From contig JAKAMS010000144.1 in the NCBI GenBank assembly GCA_021812745.1, forward strand, positions 1-6,667: a DNA stretch of 6,667 nucleotides. Reading direction: 5' to 3'. The translations under genes were made by a program, and so were the position numbers. Below are positions 1 through 6,646 of this stretch, piece after piece. The stretch comes from Bacteroidota bacterium. Its GTDB lineage: Bacteria; Bacteroidota; Ignavibacteria; Ignavibacteriales; Melioribacteraceae. Numbering within the stretch: position 1 is the stretch's first letter; every line of letters begins with the position of its first letter. Below the pieces are notes generated by a model that saw only the letters and a list, made by a program, of their open reading frames with translations, was not told where the DNA came from and ran no database searches.

Positions 1-506
1 TTTCATTGGTCAACAGTAGCGATGTTTTTTTGATTTTGAAATCAAAACAAATATCTCATTCGGATACAACAGCTATTCTTGGTTATGTCTTTTATAATTT
101 AATTTATGCGCTCTCATCTTATCCTATAGGAATTCTTTCAGATAAATTCGGCAAGAAAAACATTTTCATCTTTGGACTGATAATTTTTTCTGCTGTTTAT
201 TTTGGTTTCGCTATGAACGGCGATAATATAATTGTATGGCTTCTTTTTGCGCTGTATGGAATTTATGCTTCTTCAACAGAGGGAATTTCCAAAGCGTGGG
301 TATCCGATCTTGTACCGGATAAATTTCGCGGTTCAGCAATAGGATTACTAACGGCACTTTCAAGTTTTGCAATTATGTTTGGTTCATTTCTCACCGGAAT
401 TTTATGGGACCGTTTCGGTGCGCAAGTACCGTTTCTAATTTCATCCATAGTTTCTTTGATTATTGTCATTATGCTTTTTCTCTTTAAGAACAAAAAAAAG
501 CCATAA
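1..506 (+). CDS. MFS transporter, C-terminal half (5' end outside window)
   Basis: This is the end of a major facilitator superfamily membrane transporter; the substrate cannot be told. The frame is open to the left edge. The TTG at 6-8 is most likely an internal leucine, because it lies in a stretch reading S-L-V-N-S-S-D-x-F-L, which resembles the start of transmembrane helix 7 in this family. About five hydrophobic segments follow (residues numbered from that TTG): roughly 22-45, 51-69, 75-95, 109-135 and 141-161. They fit helices 8-12. The loop after the first is GILSDKFGKKN, the MFS motif-A-like sequence (G-x-x-x-D-x-x-G-[RK]-[RK]) between helices 8 and 9. The protein ends in a short lysine-rich cytoplasmic tail (KNKKKP). 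Its closest flavour is the single-polypeptide drug/sugar-type MFS proteins, but specificity is unknown. The gap to queC is 75 nt, so co-transcription is possible but unproven. Confidence 0.88.
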   Translation, partial: SLVNSSDVFLILKSKQISHSDTTAILGYVFYNLIYALSSYPIGILSDKFGKKNIFIFGLIIFSAVYFGFAMNGDNIIVWLLFALYGIYASSTEGISKAWVSDLVPDKFRGSAIGLLTALSSFAIMFGSFLTGILWDRFGAQVPFLISSIVSLIIVIMLFLFKNKKKP

Positions 507-525
507 AGAACCGGCTAAATTCAGT

Positions 526-557
526 TTTCCATCTCACTTTCCAATTTGTTATTTTTG
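526..557 (+). promoter_or_regulatory. Possible Bacteroidota-type promoter before queC
   Basis: TATTTTTG at 550-557 fits the TAnnTTTG -7 element known from Bacteroidota. A TTTC at 526-529, 20 nt upstream, could be an imperfect TTTG-like -33 element. Transcription would start about 20 nt before the queC ATG. The region is so AT-rich that a chance match is quite possible, and the taxonomic assignment this rests on is itself uncertain. No intrinsic terminator for the preceding transporter gene and no preQ1 riboswitch is evident in 507-581. Confidence 0.22.
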
Positions 558-581
558 AGTTGAGATTAAAAAGAAAAATGA

Positions 582-1271
582 ATGAAAAAAAATAAATTAG
601 CTGTTGTTGCTGTAAGCGGCGGAATGGATAGTTGTGTTACTGCTGCTATTGCAAATCAAACTCATCGTCTTGCTTTAATTCACATCAACTACGGACAACG
701 TACAGAGAAACGAGAACTGAGAGCTTTTCATGATGTTGCTGATTTTTATAATGCAGAAAAAAGATTGGTGATAGACTTCGGACATTTTGCTAAAATAGGC
801 GGCTCATCTTTAACAGATAAATCAATTGAAGTCGCAAAAGCTGACCTTGGCAATAAGGATATTCCTAGTTCTTATGTACCGTTCCGTAATGCTAATATAT
901 TAAGTGCATGCGTTAGCTGGGCAGAAGTGATCGGTGCGGATGCTGTATTTATTGGCGCTGTTTACGAAGATGCAAGCGGTTACCCGGATTGCCGTCCCGA
1001 ATTTTTTGATGCTTACGAAAAGATGGTTGATCTTGGTACAAAGCCCTCAACAAAAATAAAAATTGAAACACCGATTATACATTACTCCAAAACTGAAATT
1101 GTTAAAAAGGGAATTGAATTAAATGCGCCTTTGAATTTTACGTGGTCTTGTTATCAAAATGAAGACGAGGCGTGCGGAGTGTGCGATAGTTGCGCGTTTC
1201 GTCTACGTGGTTTCGAACACGCAGGAGTGGAAGATCCGATCCCTTATAAAATTAGACCGAAATATGATTGA
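582..1271 (+). CDS. queC: 7-cyano-7-deazaguanine (preQ0) synthase QueC
   Basis: QueC converts 7-carboxy-7-deazaguanine, ammonia and ATP to preQ0, a cytoplasmic step in making the tRNA wobble base queuosine. At 229 residues it has the usual family length. The ATP-binding PP-loop is SGGMDS at residues 12-17. Other family signatures are YGQR (37-40, followed by a conserved Glu), PFRN (100-103) and SGYPDCRPEF (132-141). The C-terminal zinc site is four cysteines, C190, C198, C201 and C204, in the C-x7-C-x2-C-x2-C pattern. The ATG at 582 places the PP-loop at the expected distance from the N-terminus. The leader is A-rich with no convincing Shine-Dalgarno. An overlapping ATG at 578 is out of frame and stops after five codons. 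queF follows after 71 nt, which supports a queuosine operon. All key residues are present, so the enzyme looks intact. Confidence 0.97.
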   Translation: MKKNKLAVVAVSGGMDSCVTAAIANQTHRLALIHINYGQRTEKRELRAFHDVADFYNAEKRLVIDFGHFAKIGGSSLTDKSIEVAKADLGNKDIPSSYVPFRNANILSACVSWAEVIGADAVFIGAVYEDASGYPDCRPEFFDAYEKMVDLGTKPSTKIKIETPIIHYSKTEIVKKGIELNAPLNFTWSCYQNEDEACGVCDSCAFRLRGFEHAGVEDPIPYKIRPKYD

Positions 1272-1342
1272 ATGAAAATCTAGAATGAACAGTTCAATTA
1301 TTCTGTGTTCTATTGTTTTTGAAATTACAAAAGAGAAATTAA

Positions 1343-1717
1343 ATGAACGACAAACAAAAATTACTTGTAACATTCCCTAATCCCAATCCGGAAAGGGATT
1401 ACATAATTATACACACAGCGCCGGAGTTTACATCTGTTTGCCCGGTAACGGGACAGCCGGATTTTGCTACAATCATTCTCGAATATATTCCGGAAAAAAT
1501 TTGTGTTGAGCTGAAGAGCTATAAATTTTATCTGCAATCATTCCGCAATGACGGAATCTATTTCGAAGCCGTAACAAACCGGATTCTGAACGATCTTATT
1601 AAAGTCATGAAACCTCGTTATATCAAGATAACTGCCAACTTCAATACGCGCGGCGGTATCTCATCTGAAATAATTGCAGAGCAAAGAAGAAAAAAATTGA
1701 AAAAAAAATTTGTTTGA
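1343..1717 (+). CDS. queF: NADPH-dependent preQ0 reductase QueF (type I, short form)
   Basis: QueF reduces the nitrile of preQ0 to the aminomethyl group of preQ1 using two NADPH, the step after QueC in queuosine synthesis. It is a tunnel-fold (T-fold) enzyme. The 124-residue length marks the short unimodular type I form rather than the roughly 280-residue bimodular type. The catalytic cysteine is C33 in TSVCPVTGQPDF and the proton donor is D40. The QueF motif is ELKSYK at 56-61, and E75 is the substrate-binding glutamate. The spacings C-7-D and C-42-E equal those I recall for Bacillus subtilis QueF (Cys55, Asp62, Glu97). The C-terminus is strongly basic (RRKKLKKKFV). The ATG at 1343 has only a weak AAGAG upstream (about 1330-1334). 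Its position directly after queC fits the consecutive reactions. Nothing looks broken. Confidence 0.96.
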   Translation: MNDKQKLLVTFPNPNPERDYIIIHTAPEFTSVCPVTGQPDFATIILEYIPEKICVELKSYKFYLQSFRNDGIYFEAVTNRILNDLIKVMKPRYIKITANFNTRGGISSEIIAEQRRKKLKKKFV

Positions 1718-1772
1718 CGGTGCCGTTTTGAAAATTTAATTACAACTAAAAAATTGACTAATAATTTAAATT

Positions 1773-1777
1773 GGAGA
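1773..1777 (+). promoter_or_regulatory. Shine-Dalgarno site of the tpl gene
   Basis: GGAGA lies 4 nt before the ATG at 1782. It is the clearest ribosome-binding site in the window apart from the one at 5809-5814 and fixes the start of the lyase gene. The other genes have only A-rich or weak leaders. Confidence 0.6.
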
Positions 1778-1781
1778 AACA

Positions 1782-3173
1782 ATGGCAGCGAAGAAAGAAA
1801 TAAAAAGAAGCTGGGCGGAACCTTATAAAATAAAAATGGTAGAGCCGATCAAGATGACGACTCGTGAATATAGAGAGAAGGCGGCTAAGACAGCTGGTTA
1901 CAATACCTTTCTACTCAAGAGCGAGGATGTTTATATTGATTTATTAACCGATAGCGGCACAAACGCTATGAGCGACTATCAATGGGCAGGTATGATGCTC
2001 GGAGATGAAGCTTACGCCGGCAGCAGAAATTTCTATTACTTATGGGATAACGTAAAAAAATATTATGGTATGCCTTACTTCGTACCAACTCATCAAGGGC
2101 GTGCCGCCGAACATATGATTTCTAAAATATTGGTTAAACCGGGTTCTATAATTCCGGGCAACATGTATTTTACAACAACGCGAGAACACATAGAACTTGC
2201 CGGCGGAAAATTTGTTGACGTAATTATTGATGAAGCACACGATCCTCAGAATACACATCCATTCAAAGGTAATGTAAATGTTAATAAACTTGAAAATTTG
2301 ATTAAGAAAGAAGGCGCAAAAAATATTTCTTATGTTTTTATGGCAGGACCAGTTAACATGGCAGGCGGTCAACCGTTCTCAATGAAAAATTTAAAAGAAG
2401 TTTCTTCCTTATTAAAGAAACACAAAATACAACTCTGGCTCGATGCAACACGTGCAACAGAAAACGCATATTTCATTAAGATGAGAGAGAAGGGATACGA
2501 GAAAAAAACGATTGAACAAATTTTATTGGAGATATGCTCTTACTTTGATGGATTGTGGGTAAGTGCTAAAAAAGATTTGATGGTTAACATTGGCGGTATT
2601 CTTGCTACGCGCAATAAATATGCTTATGAAGAAGCACGCGGTATGGTTGTTGTTTATGAAGGACTTCACACTTACGGCGGTTTAGCCGGACGCGATATGG
2701 AAGCTATGGCTCGCGGAATGGAAGAGATGATTCAGTTCGATAACATTAAAGCGCGTATTGGACAGGTTGAGTATTGCGGCAAGCAGCTTGAGAAATATAA
2801 TATTCCTATTGTTTATCCTTTTGGCGGTCACGCAATATTTGTTGACGCAAAAAAATTCTTACCACATCTTAGTCAAGATCTTTTTCCCGCACAAACACTC
2901 GCAGCGGAAATTTATGTTGATAGCGGTGTTCGCGGAATGGAAAGAGGGGTTGTATCTGCGGGGCGCGACCCGCAAACGGGAAAACACCGTTATCCAAAAT
3001 TGGAATTGGTCCGTCTAACTTTCCCGCGCCGTGTTTATACTCAGGCACACATTGATGTTACTGTTGAATCAATTGCGCAAGTTTATGAAAACAGGAAGAA
3101 GATCAAGGGCTTGAAAATGGTTTATGAACCAAAACACTTGAGATTTTTTCAGGCAAAATTTAAAAAAATATAG
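1782..3173 (+). CDS. tpl: Tyrosine phenol-lyase (PLP-dependent beta-eliminating lyase)
   Basis: It probably cleaves L-tyrosine to phenol, pyruvate and ammonium in the cytoplasm. The 463-residue protein belongs to the tryptophanase/tyrosine phenol-lyase family (aspartate aminotransferase fold). Against Citrobacter freundii TPL as I remember it, it aligns with a constant +7 offset. PLP-site residues: K264 (Schiff-base lysine, in SAKKD), F130 (ring stacking), N192, D221 and R224 (DATR), S261, Q105-G106-R107. Y78 is the catalytic tyrosine and R411 the carboxylate-binding arginine. The potassium site (G59, E76, N269) is kept. Residues separating TPL from tryptophanase are TPL-like: T131 (tryptophanase Asp), M386 and R388 in GMERG, and F455-F456 (tryptophanase has His at the first). 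Departures are L295 for a TPL Met and G189-P190 for Val-Thr next to N192. The gene follows queF by 64 nt, has a good Shine-Dalgarno and shows no functional tie to its neighbours. A related lyase specificity cannot be excluded without assay. Confidence 0.88.
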   Translation: MAAKKEIKRSWAEPYKIKMVEPIKMTTREYREKAAKTAGYNTFLLKSEDVYIDLLTDSGTNAMSDYQWAGMMLGDEAYAGSRNFYYLWDNVKKYYGMPYFVPTHQGRAAEHMISKILVKPGSIIPGNMYFTTTREHIELAGGKFVDVIIDEAHDPQNTHPFKGNVNVNKLENLIKKEGAKNISYVFMAGPVNMAGGQPFSMKNLKEVSSLLKKHKIQLWLDATRATENAYFIKMREKGYEKKTIEQILLEICSYFDGLWVSAKKDLMVNIGGILATRNKYAYEEARGMVVVYEGLHTYGGLAGRDMEAMARGMEEMIQFDNIKARIGQVEYCGKQLEKYNIPIVYPFGGHAIFVDAKKFLPHLSQDLFPAQTLAAEIYVDSGVRGMERGVVSAGRDPQTGKHRYPKLELVRLTFPRRVYTQAHIDVTVESIAQVYENRKKIKGLKMVYEPKHLRFFQAKFKKI

Positions 3174-3179
3174 ACACAT

Positions 3180-3197
3180 GGAACGTTAAACCGTTCC
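3180..3197 (+). repeat. Short inverted repeat (hairpin 1) between tpl and glnD
   Basis: GGAACG at 3180-3185 and CGTTCC at 3192-3197 form a perfect 6-bp stem around the loop TTAAAC. It starts 6 nt after the tpl stop. No T-run follows, so it is not a standard intrinsic terminator, although it could stabilise the tpl transcript 3' end. It sits 8 nt before the stronger hairpin at 3206-3230, and both loops contain TAAAC or close to it. It may be part of one compound palindromic element. Confidence 0.6.
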
Positions 3198-3205
3198 GTA
3201 ATTTG

Positions 3206-3230
3206 TAGGGGCGAGGTAAACTCGCCCCTA
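3206..3230 (+). repeat. GC-rich palindromic element (hairpin 2), likely interspersed repeat
   Basis: TAGGGGCGAG at 3206-3215 pairs perfectly with CTCGCCCCTA at 3221-3230 around the 5-nt loop GTAAA. The arms are 70% G+C in a plainly AT-rich setting. Palindromes beginning GTAGGGGCG recur in intergenic DNA of many environmental bacterial genomes, so this is probably a REP/MITE-like dispersed element; that is recollection, not a search result. The sequence after it (TGTGCATTATATG) has no T-run, so a classical Rho-independent terminator is unlikely. It may still separate tpl from glnD by transcript processing or attenuation. Confidence 0.7.
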
Positions 3231-3254
3231 TGTGCATTATATGTTAAGAGCAAT

Positions 3255-5810
3255 ATGGATCCTCTAAAACTAAAAGAAAGATTTTTTGAAGATCGCAACT
3301 CTATCTTCAATGATGAGGAACTTCTAAAAGATCCGTTCAAATTCTGTGTTAAATGGAGTCTGTTAGTTGAAGAGTATATCCAAAAAATATTAAAAGAAAT
3401 TAAACTCAACTGTGCGGTTGCATCGGTCGGAAGTTTCAGCAGACGTGAACTTTCGCCATACTCTGATATTGATTTGATGTTCATTTTCGAAAAAGTCGAG
3501 GGGCACGAACAAACTATAAAAGATTGTGTTACTCTTTTATGGGATTCTGGTATAGAAGTCTCTTCCACTGTGCGCGAATTCTCAGATATACAAAAATTTC
3601 TTGATGAAGATTTACATGCCTTCACACAATATTTTGAGACACGTTACATTCTTGGTAATGAAAAACTTTATCTGAAGTGGAACAAAAGAGTTTTTGAAAC
3701 CATCACGGATGACTACAAACAAAAATTGGTAGTTGAATTTTTTGATGATATAAAACTTCGTTACGACAAATACGGTGACTCAGCAAAAGTTTTAGAGCCA
3801 AACGTAAAATATACAGCGGGTGGGCTTCGTGATCTTCAGGTTGTAGAGTGGATATATATACTTCAAAATAATCTGATGCTTACGTCTCAAGAGGAAATTA
3901 CCCAGACACAGTATTTTATGGGTGTTCTAAAACAAAATAAAATTATTATTCCACGTGGTATCGTGCGCTTGCAGGAAAGCTACCGCCAAATCTTAAATAC
4001 AAGAAATCATCTGCATCTTTTAAGCGGTGTCAAAAACGACAGGCTTGAATTTATTTATCAGGAAAAGATTGCCAATGTGCTTGGATATTCCGGCGATGGC
4101 TGGCACGCTTTCATGCGCAAATATTTTGAAGCGGCAAATGTTGTAAAAAGATTTTCAATTACAATGATGAAGCGTTTTGAAGAGGAATTCACGCCGCCGT
4201 TGAGTAATTACCTTTCTATTCAACTGGATGATGACTTCTCTCTCAAAGGAAAACGGATCTCTCTAACTCATGAAAAAAAATTATCTTTATCTACAATTCT
4301 TCGCGCGTATTATTACCGCGGATTGCACGACGCACGTTTCGAAGAAAATTTGCGCTCCCAAATTATAGAAGCTGTAATTGACCATGAAGAGACACAATTG
4401 TTTGAGCCGCAATCGTCGGTTTTCTTTCGTGAAATTCTGAAACTGCCCAGGAATGTTGGAAAAACTCTAACCGCTATGAATGAAGTTGGTGTATTGAGTG
4501 CTTTTCTGCCTGAGTTCAAAGAGCTGGTTGGTTTCTTTCAACCAGGGGTATATCACTGCTATACTGCTGATGAGCACACGCTGATTGCATTAAACAATGT
4601 TGAAAAACTCTACTCTGAAAGTTCTATGCTTGGAAAACTATTCCAAGGATTGCGAGATAAAGATATTTTATTTCTCGCAATTCTTTTTCATGATATTGCA
4701 AAGCCAATTAGCTTGTCGGGGCATGAGATCATCGGTGCAGAAATTGCGAACTCAATAATGGAACGGCTTGGTTACGGATTAGAAGAAATTGAAATTGTTC
4801 AGTTTCTTGTTCATCATCATTTAACAATGGAGCAAGTTGCATTCCGCCGCAATTTAAATGACGCTTCGACACTCAACAATTTTGCGACACTGTTTCCAAA
4901 TTCCGAACTGCTCGATCTGCTATATCTTGTAACGTATGCCGATCTTTCCGCCGTATCGCAAGTAGTGTGGACTCAATGGAAAAGCGATCTTCTTAGCGAG
5001 CTATACCGTAAAACAAAAACAATGCTGGATGAGCGTATAACCGGTCATGATTTACTTGCCAGCAATCTGCAAGAAATTATAAACGGCTCGGAAATTTTTT
5101 CTGAAGATTCATTCAAAGATCATATCGAAGCGATAAATGACTTGAGCTATCTCCATCATTTTTCTCCGGAAGAAATTAACCGCCATATTGAAGAGATTGA
5201 AAAAGGTTCGCCTGTTTCTGTCTTCTTTAAGATGGAAGGCGCTTTTACTGTGGTTACAATAATTACAAGGGATTCCGAAGCTTTGTTATCTAGAATGTGT
5301 GGTGCGCTTTCTATAAATGATCTTAACATTCACGACGCAAAAATATTTACGCGTAAAGATGGAATCGTAATAGATAGTTTTAATGTTTCCGATTTCAGAA
5401 CCGGCGGAACAGTTGAAGAAGAACGTTATTCTAAAATTACAAATGATGTTTATCTCGCTGTCGAAAACGAATTGCAAATAACAAAAGAGTTTAGTCAAAT
5501 AAAATCTAAATGGTGGCGGATTGAAAACAAACTTTTCAAACGAAAAGGAAAAATCAAAATCGCGTTTGAAAAACATGATAAATTTACAATCATAGATGTT
5601 TACTCTCCAGACCGCCTCGGATTGCTTTATCAGATAACAAAAAAGATGAATGAGCTTGGTCTCTCAATTTATTTTGCAAAAATTTCAACAAAGGGAGACG
5701 ATGTTGTGGATTCATTCTATATTCTCGATCGGAACAGAAAAAAAATCTCTACAGATGTAAACGAACTCATCACTCACGAATTAACTCAAACAATAGAAGA
5801 AATGTTATAG
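3255..5810 (+). CDS. glnD: PII uridylyltransferase / uridylyl-removing enzyme GlnD
   Basis: GlnD is the cytoplasmic glutamine sensor that attaches UMP to PII signalling proteins when glutamine is low and removes it when glutamine is high. At 851 residues it is near the usual 850-900. Domains in order: nucleotidyltransferase with GSFSRRELSPYSDIDL at 59-74, where D71 and D73 are the metal-binding aspartates; the PII-uridylyltransferase helical region with EPNVKYTAGGLRDLQ at 181-195; an HD hydrolase domain with H441 (DEHT), H479-D480 (FHDIAK), the H520-H522 cluster and D563; then two ACT domains at about 665-712 and 778-825, which bind glutamine in this family. Both catalytic sites look intact, so both activities are expected. 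The ATG at 3255 has AAGAG at 3246-3250, only 4 nt away. No glnB, amtB or glnA is in the window, so the PII partner is encoded elsewhere. murI follows within 8-17 nt, implying co-transcription. Confidence 0.96.
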   Translation: MDPLKLKERFFEDRNSIFNDEELLKDPFKFCVKWSLLVEEYIQKILKEIKLNCAVASVGSFSRRELSPYSDIDLMFIFEKVEGHEQTIKDCVTLLWDSGIEVSSTVREFSDIQKFLDEDLHAFTQYFETRYILGNEKLYLKWNKRVFETITDDYKQKLVVEFFDDIKLRYDKYGDSAKVLEPNVKYTAGGLRDLQVVEWIYILQNNLMLTSQEEITQTQYFMGVLKQNKIIIPRGIVRLQESYRQILNTRNHLHLLSGVKNDRLEFIYQEKIANVLGYSGDGWHAFMRKYFEAANVVKRFSITMMKRFEEEFTPPLSNYLSIQLDDDFSLKGKRISLTHEKKLSLSTILRAYYYRGLHDARFEENLRSQIIEAVIDHEETQLFEPQSSVFFREILKLPRNVGKTLTAMNEVGVLSAFLPEFKELVGFFQPGVYHCYTADEHTLIALNNVEKLYSESSMLGKLFQGLRDKDILFLAILFHDIAKPISLSGHEIIGAEIANSIMERLGYGLEEIEIVQFLVHHHLTMEQVAFRRNLNDASTLNNFATLFPNSELLDLLYLVTYADLSAVSQVVWTQWKSDLLSELYRKTKTMLDERITGHDLLASNLQEIINGSEIFSEDSFKDHIEAINDLSYLHHFSPEEINRHIEEIEKGSPVSVFFKMEGAFTVVTIITRDSEALLSRMCGALSINDLNIHDAKIFTRKDGIVIDSFNVSDFRTGGTVEEERYSKITNDVYLAVENELQITKEFSQIKSKWWRIENKLFKRKGKIKIAFEKHDKFTIIDVYSPDRLGLLYQITKKMNELGLSIYFAKISTKGDDVVDSFYILDRNRKKISTDVNELITHELTQTIEEML

Positions 5811-5814
5811 GTGA
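5809..5814 (+). promoter_or_regulatory. Ribosome-binding site of murI overlapping the glnD stop
   Basis: AGGTGA at 5809-5814 includes the last two bases of the glnD TAG stop. It is 4 nt before the TTG at 5819 and 13 nt before the in-frame ATG at 5828, so spacing favours the TTG while codon preference favours the ATG. The overlap suggests that ribosomes finishing glnD feed translation of murI. Confidence 0.5.
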
Positions 5815-5818
5815 CAAT

Positions 5819-6646
5819 TTGAATTTCATGAACAGAACAAATCCAATTGGCTTTTTTGATTCCGGTATAGGCGGCTTGACTGTTGTTAAGTCTGTTGCCC
5901 GGTTAATGCCAAATGAAAATATAATTTACTTCGGGGATACAGCCCGTGTTCCTTACGGATCAAAGTCGAATGAAACGGTTGTGGAATATTCTATTCAAGC
6001 GGCAAATTTTCTATTAAGAAAAAATATTAAATTGCTCGTTGTTGCGTGCAATACTGCTTCTTCTGTTGCACTAAAAGAATTAAGAAGATTTTTAACAATT
6101 CCGGTTATTGGAATGATTGAGCCCGGCGCTAAATTGGCGCTGCAAGAATCAAAAAAGGGAATTGTCGGAGTGATAGGAACGAGGGCAACAATCAATAATA
6201 AAGCATATGCGCACGAGTTGAAGAAATTAAACCCGAAAGTAAAAGTTTATGAACAAGCTTGCCCTCTGTTTGTTCCCCTTGCAGAGGAAGGATGGCTCGA
6301 TCATAAAGTAACTGAAATTATTGCTAAAGAATATTTAGGAGAACTTCATAAAAAGAAAATTGACAGTTTAATTCTTGGCTGCACTCATTATCCAATTCTT
6401 GCCGATGTTATTCAAAAAGTTGTAGGGAAAAATGTTAAACTCATTGATTCCGGTACTCCGGCTGCAAGATTGGTCGAAGATTATTTGAACGGAAGAGGAC
6501 TGCGCAATCAATCTGTTCATCATGGACAGGCGGAATTTTATGTGAGCGATGTACCTACAAAATTTCGTGAAGTTGCAGAAAGATTTCTTGGTAAGAAAAT
6601 TACTCATCTTCATAAAGTTGAATTGGATGAGCTGACAAACGAATGA
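5819..6646 (+). CDS. murI: Glutamate racemase MurI
   Basis: MurI interconverts L- and D-glutamate without a cofactor and supplies D-glutamate for the peptidoglycan stem peptide; it acts in the cytoplasm. Counting from the TTG at 5819 (275 residues), the signatures are FDSGIGGLTV (13-22, with D14 and S15), YFGDTARVPYG (37-47), VVACNTAS (74-81) with the first catalytic cysteine C77, PLAEEGW (153-159), and LILGCTHYPIL (184-194) with the second catalytic cysteine C188 and H190. Both acid/base cysteines are present, and the length is typical of the family (about 260-285). The alternative ATG at 5828 would give 272 residues and removes nothing conserved; I show the longer form because the AGGTGA ribosome site fits it better, but I consider the two about equally likely. 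It forms a probable two-gene operon with glnD. The stop at 6644-6646 leaves only 21 nt of window, in which I see no feature. Confidence 0.95.
   Translation: MNFMNRTNPIGFFDSGIGGLTVVKSVARLMPNENIIYFGDTARVPYGSKSNETVVEYSIQAANFLLRKNIKLLVVACNTASSVALKELRRFLTIPVIGMIEPGAKLALQESKKGIVGVIGTRATINNKAYAHELKKLNPKVKVYEQACPLFVPLAEEGWLDHKVTEIIAKEYLGELHKKKIDSLILGCTHYPILADVIQKVVGKNVKLIDSGTPAARLVEDYLNGRGLRNQSVHHGQAEFYVSDVPTKFREVAERFLGKKITHLHKVELDELTNE

Noticed and set aside
507..581. preQ1 riboswitch before queC
   Set aside because: I looked for a small stem-loop with an A-rich tail in pseudoknot register and for a C-containing loop of the preQ1-I type and found none; the stretch is mostly A/T with no convincing stem.
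578..595. Tiny ORF (M-N-E-K-K) overlapping the queC start, considered as a leader peptide
   Set aside because: It is five codons with no ribosome-binding site and is expected by chance in such an A-rich stretch.
1282..1304. Interrupted inverted repeat (AGAAT GAAC / GTTC AATT ATTCT) between queC and queF
   Set aside because: The inner arms leave a 1-nt loop and the outer arms need a 4-nt bulge, so it is unlikely to fold or act as an operator.
1717..1729. ACGG-TG-CCGT followed by TTT after queF, considered as an intrinsic terminator
   Set aside because: The stem is only 4 bp with a 2-nt loop and the T-run is short; too weak to call.
2040..2372. 110-codon minus-strand open frame inside the lyase gene
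   Set aside because: It lies wholly opposite a conserved coding region whose own frame carries all catalytic residues; it is a chance frame.
2758..3018. 86-codon plus-strand open frame inside the lyase gene in another frame
   Set aside because: It overlaps the conserved C-terminal domain of the lyase, has no ribosome site and no recognisable motif.
3149..3625. 158-codon open frame on the minus strand across the tpl end, the hairpin gap and the glnD start
   Set aside because: It is antisense to two well-supported genes, runs through the palindromic element, has serine-rich low-information composition and resembles no family I know.
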